Below, one piece after another: positions 23,146-30,808 of a stretch of DNA of 38,773 nt. The stretch is taken from positions 1 through 38,773 of IMG/VR virus record IMGVR_UViG_3300036715_000804; one strand, 5' to 3'. The notes beneath the pieces were generated by a model. It saw only the letters and a program-made list of their open reading frames with translations. It ran no database searches and had not been told where the DNA came from. Source of the stretch: a virus. The translations under genes and the position numbers were made by a program. How positions within the stretch are numbered: position 1 is the first letter of the stretch; every line of letters starts with the position of its first letter.

Positions 23146-24128
23146 TTCATTCTCCTTTCAACCCATGCGTGACAGGCGCGTGCCCAGTCCGGCGATTGTA
23201 TTTGATCACAGTATTTTAAAGACTCTTTGTGTGCTCCTCCTTTGTAGCACTGCCACGCGCTGTACATGGGGACCGCCACCCGATTGAGGAATACGGTCTG
23301 TTTTGGGTAAATATCGGCTGGATTATTGCAGAATCGTCCCACATCCGCAAGAAATTGCTCGCTCTCTTCTGGTTGATCAAGCAACAGTTGGAAATCATCC
23401 CAGTCTGCTCCCTCGTACCATTCTTGGTCAGCTTTTGAATCCTCATACAGTTCAGTCAAAGTATTCTTTAAATTTTCGGGGTAGCAGTGAAAGTTGTTGC
23501 TGAGCGTGTACATGGCTCCCATATTCATACCAACAGAACGGGCAACAAACTCGTGTAGGAAGCTCATGTGTACGAAATTCGCACCGTACAGCCCCCAGAT
23601 GATATCGTTGGATCTGTTGCACACAGTCATATTCAACCCGTACGGATCTGGGTCAAAATAGATATGTGTGTTACAGGGGAAGTCTTTACCTTGTTTTCCC
23701 AGGTCAAAATCGCAGTCCCACATCTGCAGCACGCAGCGGCGGCTAGTGGGGTCGTACAGGAGAGTCTTGATTACCTCCTTAAGTTGATCTTGATGGAACC
23801 AGTTGCGCCAGCGGTGCCCGTATGCGCCGTGGAATTTAACCCCGTCATCGCTAAACGTAGATATGTGGCTGTTGAACTGCGCCACAAACTCTACATCTCT
23901 TCGGCCCGCTAGCATCCACATAGCCTCCATAAAATGGAAGAACGGGTTAGCACCTCGCAGAGGGCTGAATAGCACCCGTTGTCTAGGTTCCGTAATTTCA
24001 GTTACTACAGGACCACGTATTCGGTGAACTGGTCCGTTCCTGCTGTCCTGGGCGACTCCGTTATTTCTCATCACAGCCAGGGCTTGCGTGTACGCGTCGT
24101 TTACTCCAGTTCCGTATATCACCCTCAT
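23142..24128 (-). CDS. Thymidylate synthase homologue, probable dUMP hydroxymethylase
   Basis: A 328-residue protein of the ThyA superfamily (ThyA itself is about 264). Visible active-site residues are Cys152 in DFPCNTHIYF, Arg172-Ser173-Asn174-Asp175, Asn184 in WGLYGANF and His214/Tyr216 in NNFHCY. Asn184 favours dUMP over dCMP. Against ThyA the Asp-to-Asn spacing has one extra residue (DIIWGLYGAN), and PCH is PCN. This variant resembles phage enzymes thought to make 5-hydroxymethyl-dUMP. ATG 24128 follows the upstream stop by 1 bp with GGGGAAG as ribosome site. A plain thymidylate synthase is the alternative. Confidence 0.78.
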   Translation of the reverse strand: MRVIYGTGVNDAYTQALAVMRNNGVAQDSRNGPVHRIRGPVVTEITEPRQRVLFSPLRGANPFFHFMEAMWMLAGRRDVEFVAQFNSHISTFSDDGVKFHGAYGHRWRNWFHQDQLKEVIKTLLYDPTSRRCVLQMWDCDFDLGKQGKDFPCNTHIYFDPDPYGLNMTVCNRSNDIIWGLYGANFVHMSFLHEFVARSVGMNMGAMYTLSNNFHCYPENLKNTLTELYEDSKADQEWYEGADWDDFQLLLDQPEESEQFLADVGRFCNNPADIYPKQTVFLNRVAVPMYSAWQCYKGGAHKESLKYCDQIQSPDWARACHAWVERRMK

Positions 24129-24129
24129 C

Positions 24130-24999
24130 TCACTTCCCCCTATAAATTCGTTTGCTGCGCCCGGTGCCCTCTTTGATACGCATATACTTAGAGAATTCAC
24201 ACAGACAGTTTTGCAGGTCTTGGTTACAGATTAGCGGTACGTGTTGAAGCGCCCCCCCTCTATGGAATATCTCATTCCGTATGTAGTCTATGTTGTACGC
24301 AAAATCGCGCTCACTAATTGCTCGTTCCGGCGGCTGGCCGAACCAGTAGTTCATTCCCTTCTTGCTGCCTGGGCCGCTGGCTACGAATTTGTGCCAGTCG
24401 GCCGCGCCCGCTAACGGGTGGCCGATTGTGTTTTTCAAATCAGCAATCACCTGGGCGGCCAGGAAACTACCTAGGCCATCCGTCTTCATCAATCTAGCGT
24501 GCCACGCGCCGCAGGTAGTGGGGATGCCAATTTCCTCCACGTCTACCTTCGCCCACCCCTGCTTCCATACGTCGTTGGCTACGCGGAACACATAATCCAA
24601 CTTGTCCATCTTCACGCCGCAGGTGGTTATCAAGTAGGCCCCGCTGAATACCTGCTCGTTGTGCTGCCGTAGCTGCTCTACCACCGCTCGCATCCCTGGT
24701 ACGTCCCAGTCGTATGGGTAGCCCATAGCGCTCAGAGTTTCGGGCCTATTGAACATGCGGGCCAACACCAGGGCAGGCACTAGGTTGTCCGCTGCGGCTT
24801 TCTCCTTTATCTTTTTATACCCCACCCATTCGTCCCGTATGTACTTCGTAACTTTGTCGTCCTCCCGGCGCACATTGGTGAAGTACGTGTTTTGAAAGAT
24901 GGGGTCTTCTGACCAGGGCTTAGGTGCGCCCGTTGCTTTTTCACAGAAGATGTTCCACCGCTCTTCAATCCAGTACGTGAATAGTTCTTTGTTTGTCAC
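24130..24999 (-). CDS. 5-hmdU DNA kinase / thymine pyrophosphorylase family (HMUDK_hel-like)
   Basis: A 289-residue protein read from GTG 24999, which overlaps the glycosyltransferase stop (GTGA), with GAGGG upstream. The N-terminal pattern FTYWIEERWNIFCEK, then PWSEDPIFQ (28-36), then NVRREDDKVTKYI (42-54) is the hallmark of the alpha-glutamyl/putrescinyl thymine pyrophosphorylase group, whose members include 5-hydroxymethyl-dU DNA kinases. Later motifs are VFSGAYLITTCGVKMDK and GLGSFLAAQVIADLK. These enzymes activate hydroxymethyl-uracil in polymerised DNA with phosphate or pyrophosphate. Family identification is from memory of these motifs. Confidence 0.75.
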   Translation of the reverse strand: MTNKELFTYWIEERWNIFCEKATGAPKPWSEDPIFQNTYFTNVRREDDKVTKYIRDEWVGYKKIKEKAAADNLVPALVLARMFNRPETLSAMGYPYDWDVPGMRAVVEQLRQHNEQVFSGAYLITTCGVKMDKLDYVFRVANDVWKQGWAKVDVEEIGIPTTCGAWHARLMKTDGLGSFLAAQVIADLKNTIGHPLAGAADWHKFVASGPGSKKGMNYWFGQPPERAISERDFAYNIDYIRNEIFHRGGALQHVPLICNQDLQNCLCEFSKYMRIKEGTGRSKRIYRGK

Positions 25000-25796
25000 T
25001 GCACATCCCTCTTGGCTTTGCCAGCTTTGTACATCTGTTTCCACTGCACCCGCAGATCCACTCGTTCGTCCCCCATCCACTTAGCCTGTTTGGGGCGCTT
25101 AATAACTGCCTGGGCATAAGGGCCAAACTGCTGTGCGACCCATCGAACCGCTTCTTCCTGCATGGCAGGGGTACGGTATAGGCTGCACCCGCCCGGTGCT
25201 TGGCAGCTGCCGTGGTCCTGCACGTAGCTGGTCAGCAAGGCGTTGGGATACCCTTGGCTGAGCAGGGTGCAGTTGAGAATGACATCGGCCAGGATGGGGA
25301 ACTGGTCCACACGCGGAGCGGTCTTATTGGGGAATAGGTCCAGATTCACACCTTGTATGCAGATCACCTTTCCATTGGTCACGTACGGCAGCTTCGCTAG
25401 GTGCCCCATCTGGCGCGGGTGCATCCCCACCAGCGGGAAATCGTCCAACAGGTCTTCCATCATGGCCCACATACGAGCGAAATCTTCTTCGTCTGTCATT
25501 TTCAACAACTGTTGTGTTCCCACTACTCGTTTTGAAAACCATAAGTCGTCATCCATAATAATGAATTTACGGCTATCCCCTGCGCCTTGGTCTAGCAACC
25601 ATTGAAATTTCTGGCTGTAGTTAGTCACACTGGTTGGAGCTTCCATTACGTCGCACATGGCCCCGTAGTAATCTTCATATGATTGCTGCTCCCCCGCGCT
25701 GCATATAACCGTAACAGCAGGTCCTCTTTCCAAAGGTATGCTGTTCAAGGTGTGCACCTTGCCAGCGCGCCCCCGAGACATTATGTATATGTTCAT
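24996..25796 (-). CDS. Glycosyltransferase of the TET-associated type (TAGT-like)
   Basis: A 266-residue protein from ATG 25796, with GGAGG 7 bases upstream; the longer frame upstream crosses a terminator and is not used. The N-terminus MNIYIMSRGRAGKVHT and the DxD-containing motif KFIIMDDDLWFSKR (78-91) fit GT-A-fold enzymes of the TET-associated glycosyltransferase group, predicted to act on hydroxymethylated bases in phage DNA. A Cys-rich CQAPGGCSLYR occurs in the C-terminal third. It is the first gene of the modification cassette. The transferred sugar cannot be inferred. Confidence 0.7.
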   Translation of the reverse strand: MNIYIMSRGRAGKVHTLNSIPLERGPAVTVICSAGEQQSYEDYYGAMCDVMEAPTSVTNYSQKFQWLLDQGAGDSRKFIIMDDDLWFSKRVVGTQQLLKMTDEEDFARMWAMMEDLLDDFPLVGMHPRQMGHLAKLPYVTNGKVICIQGVNLDLFPNKTAPRVDQFPILADVILNCTLLSQGYPNALLTSYVQDHGSCQAPGGCSLYRTPAMQEEAVRWVAQQFGPYAQAVIKRPKQAKWMGDERVDLRVQWKQMYKAGKAKRDVQ

Positions 25797-25809
25797 GAAT
25801 CGATCCTCC

Positions 25810-25844
25810 AAAGAAAAAGCGGCGGGGTCATTAACCTCGCCGCT
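25810..25844 (-). terminator. Leftward intrinsic terminator before the modification cassette
   Basis: On the minus strand AGCGGCG (25844-25838) pairs with CGCCGCT (25824-25818), the loop holds AGG/CC pairs, and TTTTTCTTT follows. It lies after the 122-residue gene and directly ahead of the GGAGG of the glycosyltransferase gene. The cassette would therefore be expressed by read-through or from an unseen promoter, at lower level than the genes before it. Confidence 0.85.
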
Positions 25845-25869
25845 CTTGGGTGGCCCGTCAGTAAGATGG

Positions 25870-26238
25870 TTACTTCTTGCGCGCGACCTTGCTGGCGGGA
25901 GCCGGGGCTTCCTTCGCAGGCTTCTCTTCCTTTTCAGCCTTCGGCTTGGCTTCCGGCTTGCTGCCACCCGCTAGAGTAGCCGCACCGTCCTGCACGAAAA
26001 ACCGCAGCCAGCCGCGCGGGGGATCCCCTACGGGGCACGAATCGAAGAACTTCTCAATCGTCTTACCGTCAGCCTTCACCAACAGGTTGTAGTACTCCAG
26101 GCGCTTACCGCGATAGGTGTTCTCCTTGGCGACGATGGTGATCGTTGCGCCGGGGAGAAACCCGTAGTCCTGGCGCTGTGCGCGCTCTTTCTTCTCGCCT
26201 TCCGGGGCTTCCACTTCAACTGCATTTGCCTTAGCCAT
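25870..26238 (-). CDS. Small conserved protein with Lys/Ala/Pro tail
   Basis: A 122-residue protein from ATG 26238, chosen over ATG 26244 because AGGAG is 8 bases from the former and only 2 from the latter. The core, GFLPGATITIVAKENTYRGK followed by a FFDSCPVGDPPRGWLRFF-type segment (about residues 27-85), looks like a small beta-fold. The tail (about 92-122) is Lys/Glu/Ala/Pro-rich and ends VARKK. A dedicated terminator follows, suggesting an abundant product. A DNA-associated role is possible; no family recognised. Confidence 0.65.
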   Translation of the reverse strand: MAKANAVEVEAPEGEKKERAQRQDYGFLPGATITIVAKENTYRGKRLEYYNLLVKADGKTIEKFFDSCPVGDPPRGWLRFFVQDGAATLAGGSKPEAKPKAEKEEKPAKEAPAPASKVARKK

Positions 26239-26284
26239 GTTCATTCTCCTAATTATTGGGTGCCCATTTGAGGGCGTTCACTTA

Positions 26285-26327
26285 ACTTGCACAGCCACCT
26301 TACCACGGGAAGATAGGTCGTGCAAGT
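26285..26327. repeat. Inverted repeat upstream of the 122-residue gene
   Basis: ACTTGCAC (26285-26292) and GTGCAAGT (26320-26327) are perfect reverse complements, with ACCT/AGGT pairs inside. It lies in the 96-bp gap between the helicase stop and the next start, and could be an operator or a leader stem. No convincing promoter is seen here. Confidence 0.45.
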
Positions 26328-26334
26328 ACGATGA

Positions 26335-27732
26335 TTACACGGGTTTAATCAGTGCGTTATTCAATTGTTTCTGTGTCAATTCCTTACCCAATAGGACATC
26401 CAATACTTCTTCGTCTTTAGTTCCCCTGGCAACGATGTGATACACAAAAACTGATTTTCCTTTCTGTCCCTGTCGGTACACTCTTCTATTCGCTTGGTCA
26501 TAATATTCGAAATTCCAAGTAATGCCGAAGTGGCAGACGTGTTGACAACTTCCCTGTAGATTGAGACCGTGGCCCATACTAGCAGGATGCCCGACAAGCA
26601 TCCGTATACTACCTGCGTTAAAGTCTTTGACATATTGGCTCACCTTCTTTGGGCTTACCCCGTTCCCTATGAATGGGGTGTTGGGAAATCGTTTGAGTAT
26701 ACGCTCTAGGTCGTGTATAAACTCGTACAGCACCAACAGGGGCGCACCCTGTAGGCCGTCTACCAATTCTTCCAGAGCGTTCAGCTTCTCGTCGTGTAAG
26801 ATTTCGTAGTTGTGTTCAGCATCTATATACACCGCGCCGTTCGCTATCTGTCTACACTTCCCACCCGCTACCGCCGAATTCGCGGCCAGCACATAATTTT
26901 CCCCCACTGCCGCCACAAAGTCGTCGTTCACCGCCGCATAGATTTCCTGCACTTTGGGTGGGAGGGTAACGTATAGATTTCGGAACATGAGCTCCGGCAT
27001 CTTGAGATGGTCCTCAGCGTTGAGCTGGAGACACAGCGGGCTGATACGTTTGACAATCTCAGCGTGAGTGTCCTCGTTGGGAGCCCATTTGTATGGCTCG
27101 TACGCGGCGTTGGGCTGATAGAAGAAACTGCTGCGGTAATGTGTGATGTATCTACCCAATGCCCGCCCCCCGTCAAGTATGTACATCTGGCCGAATAGAT
27201 CCATGAGTCCATTAGGCACCACCGTTCCTGTTAAGATGTATCGTCGTACGAACTTAGGAAGCCACGCTTTGAGAAGTTTGAAGCGTTTTGTCGTAGCGTC
27301 TTTAAATTTAGTTGACTCGTCAATAAAGAGCGCTCCGGGTCCCCGTTTGAGCAGAGTTTTGATTGGGTACCCAGGTCCGAATAGCCAGGCCAGACCTTCA
27401 GGATTGATGATGTAAACATCGGCGGGCCAGTCGAGTTTTCTCTCTTTATCCTTGCCATGTAAGATTGCCCATTTTAGATCGCAGAAATTAGCCCATTTAT
27501 CTATCTCTGCCGGCCACACTTCGTAGACCGGGCGCAGGGGTGCTATCACTATACACCACTCAATATGCTTCGCCTTTTTAAGCAGCTTGTAGATCGCCAA
27601 ACTAATCGTTGTCTTCCCCAGTCCAGGATCTAACAGCAGGCCAGCCGCGCTCTGTTGTAGCCCGAGTTGGATGCCACGCTTTTGATACGGGTGGGGGACC
27701 CACTCCACCGGCTTCGTAATAGTTGACGACAT
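26335..27732 (-). CDS. SNF2-family DNA helicase/ATPase
   Basis: A 465-residue superfamily 2 protein: motif I LLDPGLGKT (about 33-41), motif II FIDESTKFK, motif III LTGTVVPN, motif V GHPASMGHGLNLQ and motif VI QANRRVYRQGQ, in that order. It is compact, as in phage SNF2 proteins, which act in recombination, repair or replication fork remodelling. The ATG is preceded by GGAAGGGAAG. It overlaps the VRR-NUC gene by 131 bp in another frame, an unusually long overlap; the N-terminal HPYQKRGIQ motif shows that this start is needed. Confidence 0.9.
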   Translation of the reverse strand: MSSTITKPVEWVPHPYQKRGIQLGLQQSAAGLLLDPGLGKTTISLAIYKLLKKAKHIEWCIVIAPLRPVYEVWPAEIDKWANFCDLKWAILHGKDKERKLDWPADVYIINPEGLAWLFGPGYPIKTLLKRGPGALFIDESTKFKDATTKRFKLLKAWLPKFVRRYILTGTVVPNGLMDLFGQMYILDGGRALGRYITHYRSSFFYQPNAAYEPYKWAPNEDTHAEIVKRISPLCLQLNAEDHLKMPELMFRNLYVTLPPKVQEIYAAVNDDFVAAVGENYVLAANSAVAGGKCRQIANGAVYIDAEHNYEILHDEKLNALEELVDGLQGAPLLVLYEFIHDLERILKRFPNTPFIGNGVSPKKVSQYVKDFNAGSIRMLVGHPASMGHGLNLQGSCQHVCHFGITWNFEYYDQANRRVYRQGQKGKSVFVYHIVARGTKDEEVLDVLLGKELTQKQLNNALIKPV

Positions 27733-27997
27733 TCTTCCCTTCCTCTATGGTATCAACAACAAATACGGCGCACGAACTTGCAATGAGGGCGCCAATTCTA
27801 ATTCGTTGTAATGCTCTGGGTATTTGTCCGCCCCGTTTAAATTCAATGTAATAGTGCAGCCCGGATTTTGTAACAAGAAGTCTGTCTGGCCAACCCCCTG
27901 AGGCAGAATTATTAAGTTTGAATACCAGATGCTGTAGCGCCTTTGCGTGCGAACATACCGCTGCTTCAATGCGGGATTCAAGTGGGTCATGCCTCAT
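27602..27997 (-). CDS. VRR-NUC domain nuclease
   Basis: A 131-residue protein. Residues 7-70 carry the PD-(D/E)XK nuclease pattern of the VRR-NUC family: ESRIEAAVCSHAKA, GGWPDRLLV (Asp38), YYIEFKRGG (Glu52, Lys54) and IPRALQRIRIGAL. Such phage enzymes cut branched DNA and often neighbour SNF2 helicases, as here. The last 40 residues are Pro/Gly-rich and encoded within the overlap with the helicase gene; they may be dispensable. The start overlaps the upstream stop (ATGA). Confidence 0.85.
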   Translation of the reverse strand: MRHDPLESRIEAAVCSHAKALQHLVFKLNNSASGGWPDRLLVTKSGLHYYIEFKRGGQIPRALQRIRIGALIASSCAVFVVDTIEEGKNVVNYYEAGGVGPPPVSKAWHPTRATTERGWPAVRSWTGEDND

Positions 27998-28188
27998 TTC
28001 TCCCTCTTCAGCACGATGTTCTTAAGAAACTGCAACTCCCAGCGACGGGCTACTGTTTCCGCACGCTGTTCATCTCTAATCCACGCAGCTTCTTTTCTTT
28101 CTAATTCTTTGTAAAATTCATCTTCCTGGTCCATCCAATCTTCATACAACATCGCTTGCTCGGCATAATAGTCCTCTATATCTCCCAT
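27994..28188 (-). CDS. Small acidic protein
   Basis: A 64-residue protein from ATG 28188 (MGDIEDYYAEQAMLYEDWMD) with GAGGTGG about 5 bases upstream. It is strongly acidic in the first half, then Arg/Glu-rich helix. Encoded between two nuclease genes and coupled to the VRR-NUC gene by ATGA. It could be a partner or inhibitor of either nuclease; no family recognised. Confidence 0.6.
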   Translation of the reverse strand: MGDIEDYYAEQAMLYEDWMDQEDEFYKELERKEAAWIRDEQRAETVARRWELQFLKNIVLKREK

Positions 28189-28213
28189 TTCGACCACCTC
28201 GCGTTCCGCGCAT

Positions 28214-28861
28214 TTAAAATCGGCAGGGACCTTGTTTAGCTGCGCTAAAATCGCAGTACCTGCACATGAAAGTCGGGTTAGGGTTGAAATTTTTGTCACG
28301 TTCAAGCCTCTTGAATCTGTCCTGCCACGTCATCTTCATGATAGACAGGTCTGCCCGGCTGTGTTCGTCCGGCGGGGGCTGCTGTTTCTGGTCAAAGTAT
28401 ACGCCCGTTACCGTTACGCTATTGTATGCCGGGAACAATACAAGAGCTACTGTCGCGTACAGATGTTTTTGATAGGCGTGCTCTTCGTACACCTTGCCGG
28501 TCTTCCACTCTTTGATTTCAAGTAGATCCGGAGCCTGTACCCGCAAGTCAAACTTGCCTCGCGCCCATGCTTTGCTGTCGTTGAATGGGACCGGCAACCA
28601 TTTCTTATTCACAGCCCATTCTTCTTCCGGAAAACAGTCGTACTGTAGCAGGGGCTCCACGTACATTCCCCACTTCTTGTGTATGTCCGGATGCATACGC
28701 GGTGCCTTCCCCAGCACGTAGTTGTCCACACTCTCATGTATGTCGGTACCTCGCTGGCCTGCGGGGCCAATGGGAGTGCGTGGCAGCTTAAGATTGTAAG
28801 AGTAGTTGTACTTCGCAGGACATTGATGCCAAGTGAGCCATTTGCTGTAGCTATGAACCAT
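28214..28861 (-). CDS. Cas4/RecB-like PD-(D/E)XK nuclease with Fe-S cysteines
   Basis: A 215-residue protein with nuclease motifs GTDIHESV (His42), RGKFDLRV (Asp105), LLEIKEWKTGK (Glu115, Lys117) and AYQKHLY (Gln131). Four cysteines have the Cas4/AddB arrangement: Cys14 near the start, then Cys200, Cys203 and Cys213 at the end, which should bind a 4Fe-4S cluster. It probably resects DNA ends for recombination or replication. Ribosome site AAGGGG lies 8 bases before the ATG. There is no CRISPR array in the window, so an adaptation role is unlikely. Confidence 0.85.
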   Translation of the reverse strand: MVHSYSKWLTWHQCPAKYNYSYNLKLPRTPIGPAGQRGTDIHESVDNYVLGKAPRMHPDIHKKWGMYVEPLLQYDCFPEEEWAVNKKWLPVPFNDSKAWARGKFDLRVQAPDLLEIKEWKTGKVYEEHAYQKHLYATVALVLFPAYNSVTVTGVYFDQKQQPPPDEHSRADLSIMKMTWQDRFKRLERDKNFNPNPTFMCRYCDFSAAKQGPCRF

Positions 28862-28928
28862 AATCGGAACCCCTTCGAGCGTTTGTTTTGCATGGCGGGC
28901 AACTAGGGTGCCGCCAACGGTTAGTTAT

Positions 28929-28950
28929 GCGCTCGAGGGCCTTCGAGCGC
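28929..28950. repeat. Hairpin between polymerase and Cas4-like genes
   Basis: GCGCTCGA (28929-28936), a six-base loop, TCGAGCGC (28943-28950): a perfect 8-bp stem in the 138-bp gap after the polymerase stop. No U-tract on either strand. The sequence CGCTCGAAGG recurs at the ribosome site of the Cas4-like gene. Possible processing or pause site. Confidence 0.45.
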
Positions 28951-28999
28951 AGCTCCATATACAGATTTTACCCCTGTTTTGGCGCACCTGGGCCACTGG

Positions 29000-30808
29000 C
29001 TAGGCGCACGCCTCCAAATCAAACCAGTTCGCCCCTACAAAGCCCTCACTTCGCATGGGGCAGTCACACACTTCTTTGTCCATGGCCTCTCGAAGGATAG
29101 CCATGCTGCCTTCCCAATTATCTTCTGGGGCGCTTTCGTTGATTTCGTCGTGAACGGTAGCCAGGAACACATCGTCGGGGGCTTTGTTGTCCCACCACGC
29201 ACAGATGCTATCTTTCGTTTGGTCCGCGCTGCTGCCTTGGATAAGATAGTTTAGCAGCTTATACGCGAACTCCACCCTGCGCCCGTTAATGATCTTGGGT
29301 GGTTCCACGTAGTATTCCCGCCCACCCCACGTCCGTATGCTTTGTCCGGACTTACCCCTGCGGTTCACTAATTTCTGTAGCTTCTCTACATCAGGGAATG
29401 CTTTAAGGTAGCCCGACTTAATCAGGGCTGCTTCGTGGTTAGGTCTGCCAAGCTGCTCTGCCAAGCTATTGACCCCGCTGCCGTACACGATGGAGAAGGC
29501 TGTTATCTTAACGTCCTTGCGGGGAAAGAGAATGTTGACGAGTTCCTCAATGAGGAGCATAGCTGCCTCGTGGGGATCCAAGCCTGGGTTGTCCTTGTAC
29601 GCTTGTAGCAGCACACCGTCAGCAAAGTGTGCCAGCCACCTTACCTCCTGGCTGGAATAGTCCCGCTTGAGCCAGCGGTGTCCTAACTCAGGCAGCAGAT
29701 ACCGGCGCATGAGCGGGGGCGGGGGCAGTCCTTTGGGAATAACTATCTTCAGCTCGTTAGTCACGTTCATTAAGGATGGTTTACTCGCCGATAGACGACC
29801 TGTACGACTACCTCTACTGTCTCCCCCCTCGCGGTCATGTGTTCTAACTTGATTCCAGGAAGTGTGCAGTCTGCCGTCCGAATTTGACAGCGAAGCCCAC
29901 GGTCTTGCAAATGTTTGGAGACAGCCTGCCATAGCTCCCCGGTATCGAAGAAGGGCGAGGATTGCTGGGTCATTTATTGCTTTCTCCAAATTGTCTTTGC
30001 TGGTGCTTCGTCTTCCGGTGGCAGTGAGAACCCACTGACCAACGAGGCCAGCAGCTTCAAGTGCATCCGCAAGCTCGGCGGTTTTTCCGAAGTCAATACT
30101 GTCTCGCTTAAGTTTCTTAAGAAGCATTTTCTCAACTTTGACCAATGCTTTTTCGTATGCTGCCAAATCTTTTCCGAGGCGTTCAACATCTACCCGCACT
30201 CCTTTAAGCTCGCTGTAGTACGTTATCGGCATCAGCCGCTGCTCGCGCTGGTACGCATCCCACATAAGGTTCTTACCGATTTGTGGAGCCAGCAACTCAA
30301 ACAATCCCCAAGTACGGTCTGTGTCACTACAAGCATATTCCCCCACTAAGTCGCCCGGCGCAGCGTATATCCACGCCCCTGCTTCTTTACGGCTGGAGCA
30401 TGGGGTGTGTTCCATAATCCAATCTTGCAGCCGGTCCTGTTCTTCTGGGGGCAGATTGAGCAGCCGCTCCGAGTTAGGTTTCAGGCTCAGGTTGTCACTG
30501 TACGGATCGTTAAGAAACAGAAGATACATGGTGTCGTGTATCTTTTCCCAGTCCGGCATGGGGAAGTCGAACCATTTGAGCGCCACGCTGATGTCAAACT
30601 TGGCATTGTGCATCAACAAGTCTTTGTCCCACACTGCGGCCAGGGCAGCGCGGGCTTGGTCAAACGTGCAGTTGTTCTTGGTGGGGTGCCCCCATGCGTA
30701 ATACTTACTCTTACCTTTCCCTTTTTTAATTGACACACCCACAGGTTTGGGTGGATTAAACGAAGTGTTGCCGTTGATCGGCATAGTTTCAAAGTCTACT
30801 GTAATCAT
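29000..30808 (-). CDS. Family A DNA polymerase
   Basis: A 602-residue replicative polymerase. The 3'-5' exonuclease has VDFET (Asp5, Glu7), HNAKFD (67-72) and YACSDTD (Asp162). The polymerase domain has TGRLSASKP (336-344), motif A KRDYSSQE (Asp383), motif B RKDVKITAFSIVYG (Arg430, Lys434, Phe438, Tyr442) and motif C TVHDE (His553, Asp554, Glu555). Phe438 matches E. coli Phe762, a residue associated with virulent phages. There is no 5' nuclease domain. The ATG overlaps the small upstream gene's stop (ATGA). Length is a little under T7 gp5 (704). Confidence 0.95.
   Translation of the reverse strand: MITVDFETMPINGNTSFNPPKPVGVSIKKGKGKSKYYAWGHPTKNNCTFDQARAALAAVWDKDLLMHNAKFDISVALKWFDFPMPDWEKIHDTMYLLFLNDPYSDNLSLKPNSERLLNLPPEEQDRLQDWIMEHTPCSSRKEAGAWIYAAPGDLVGEYACSDTDRTWGLFELLAPQIGKNLMWDAYQREQRLMPITYYSELKGVRVDVERLGKDLAAYEKALVKVEKMLLKKLKRDSIDFGKTAELADALEAAGLVGQWVLTATGRRSTSKDNLEKAINDPAILALLRYRGAMAGCLQTFARPWASLSNSDGRLHTSWNQVRTHDREGGDSRGSRTGRLSASKPSLMNVTNELKIVIPKGLPPPPLMRRYLLPELGHRWLKRDYSSQEVRWLAHFADGVLLQAYKDNPGLDPHEAAMLLIEELVNILFPRKDVKITAFSIVYGSGVNSLAEQLGRPNHEAALIKSGYLKAFPDVEKLQKLVNRRGKSGQSIRTWGGREYYVEPPKIINGRRVEFAYKLLNYLIQGSSADQTKDSICAWWDNKAPDDVFLATVHDEINESAPEDNWEGSMAILREAMDKEVCDCPMRSEGFVGANWFDLEACA

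Noticed and set aside
28214-28861. CRISPR adaptation gene because of Cas4-like motifs
   Set aside because: No repeat-spacer array or other cas gene is present; the protein fits phage recombination nucleases with the same fold.
28861-29000. tRNA gene in the polymerase-nuclease gap
   Set aside because: The only structure is an 8-bp hairpin; no cloverleaf arms or TTC-loop motif could be found here or in the other gaps.
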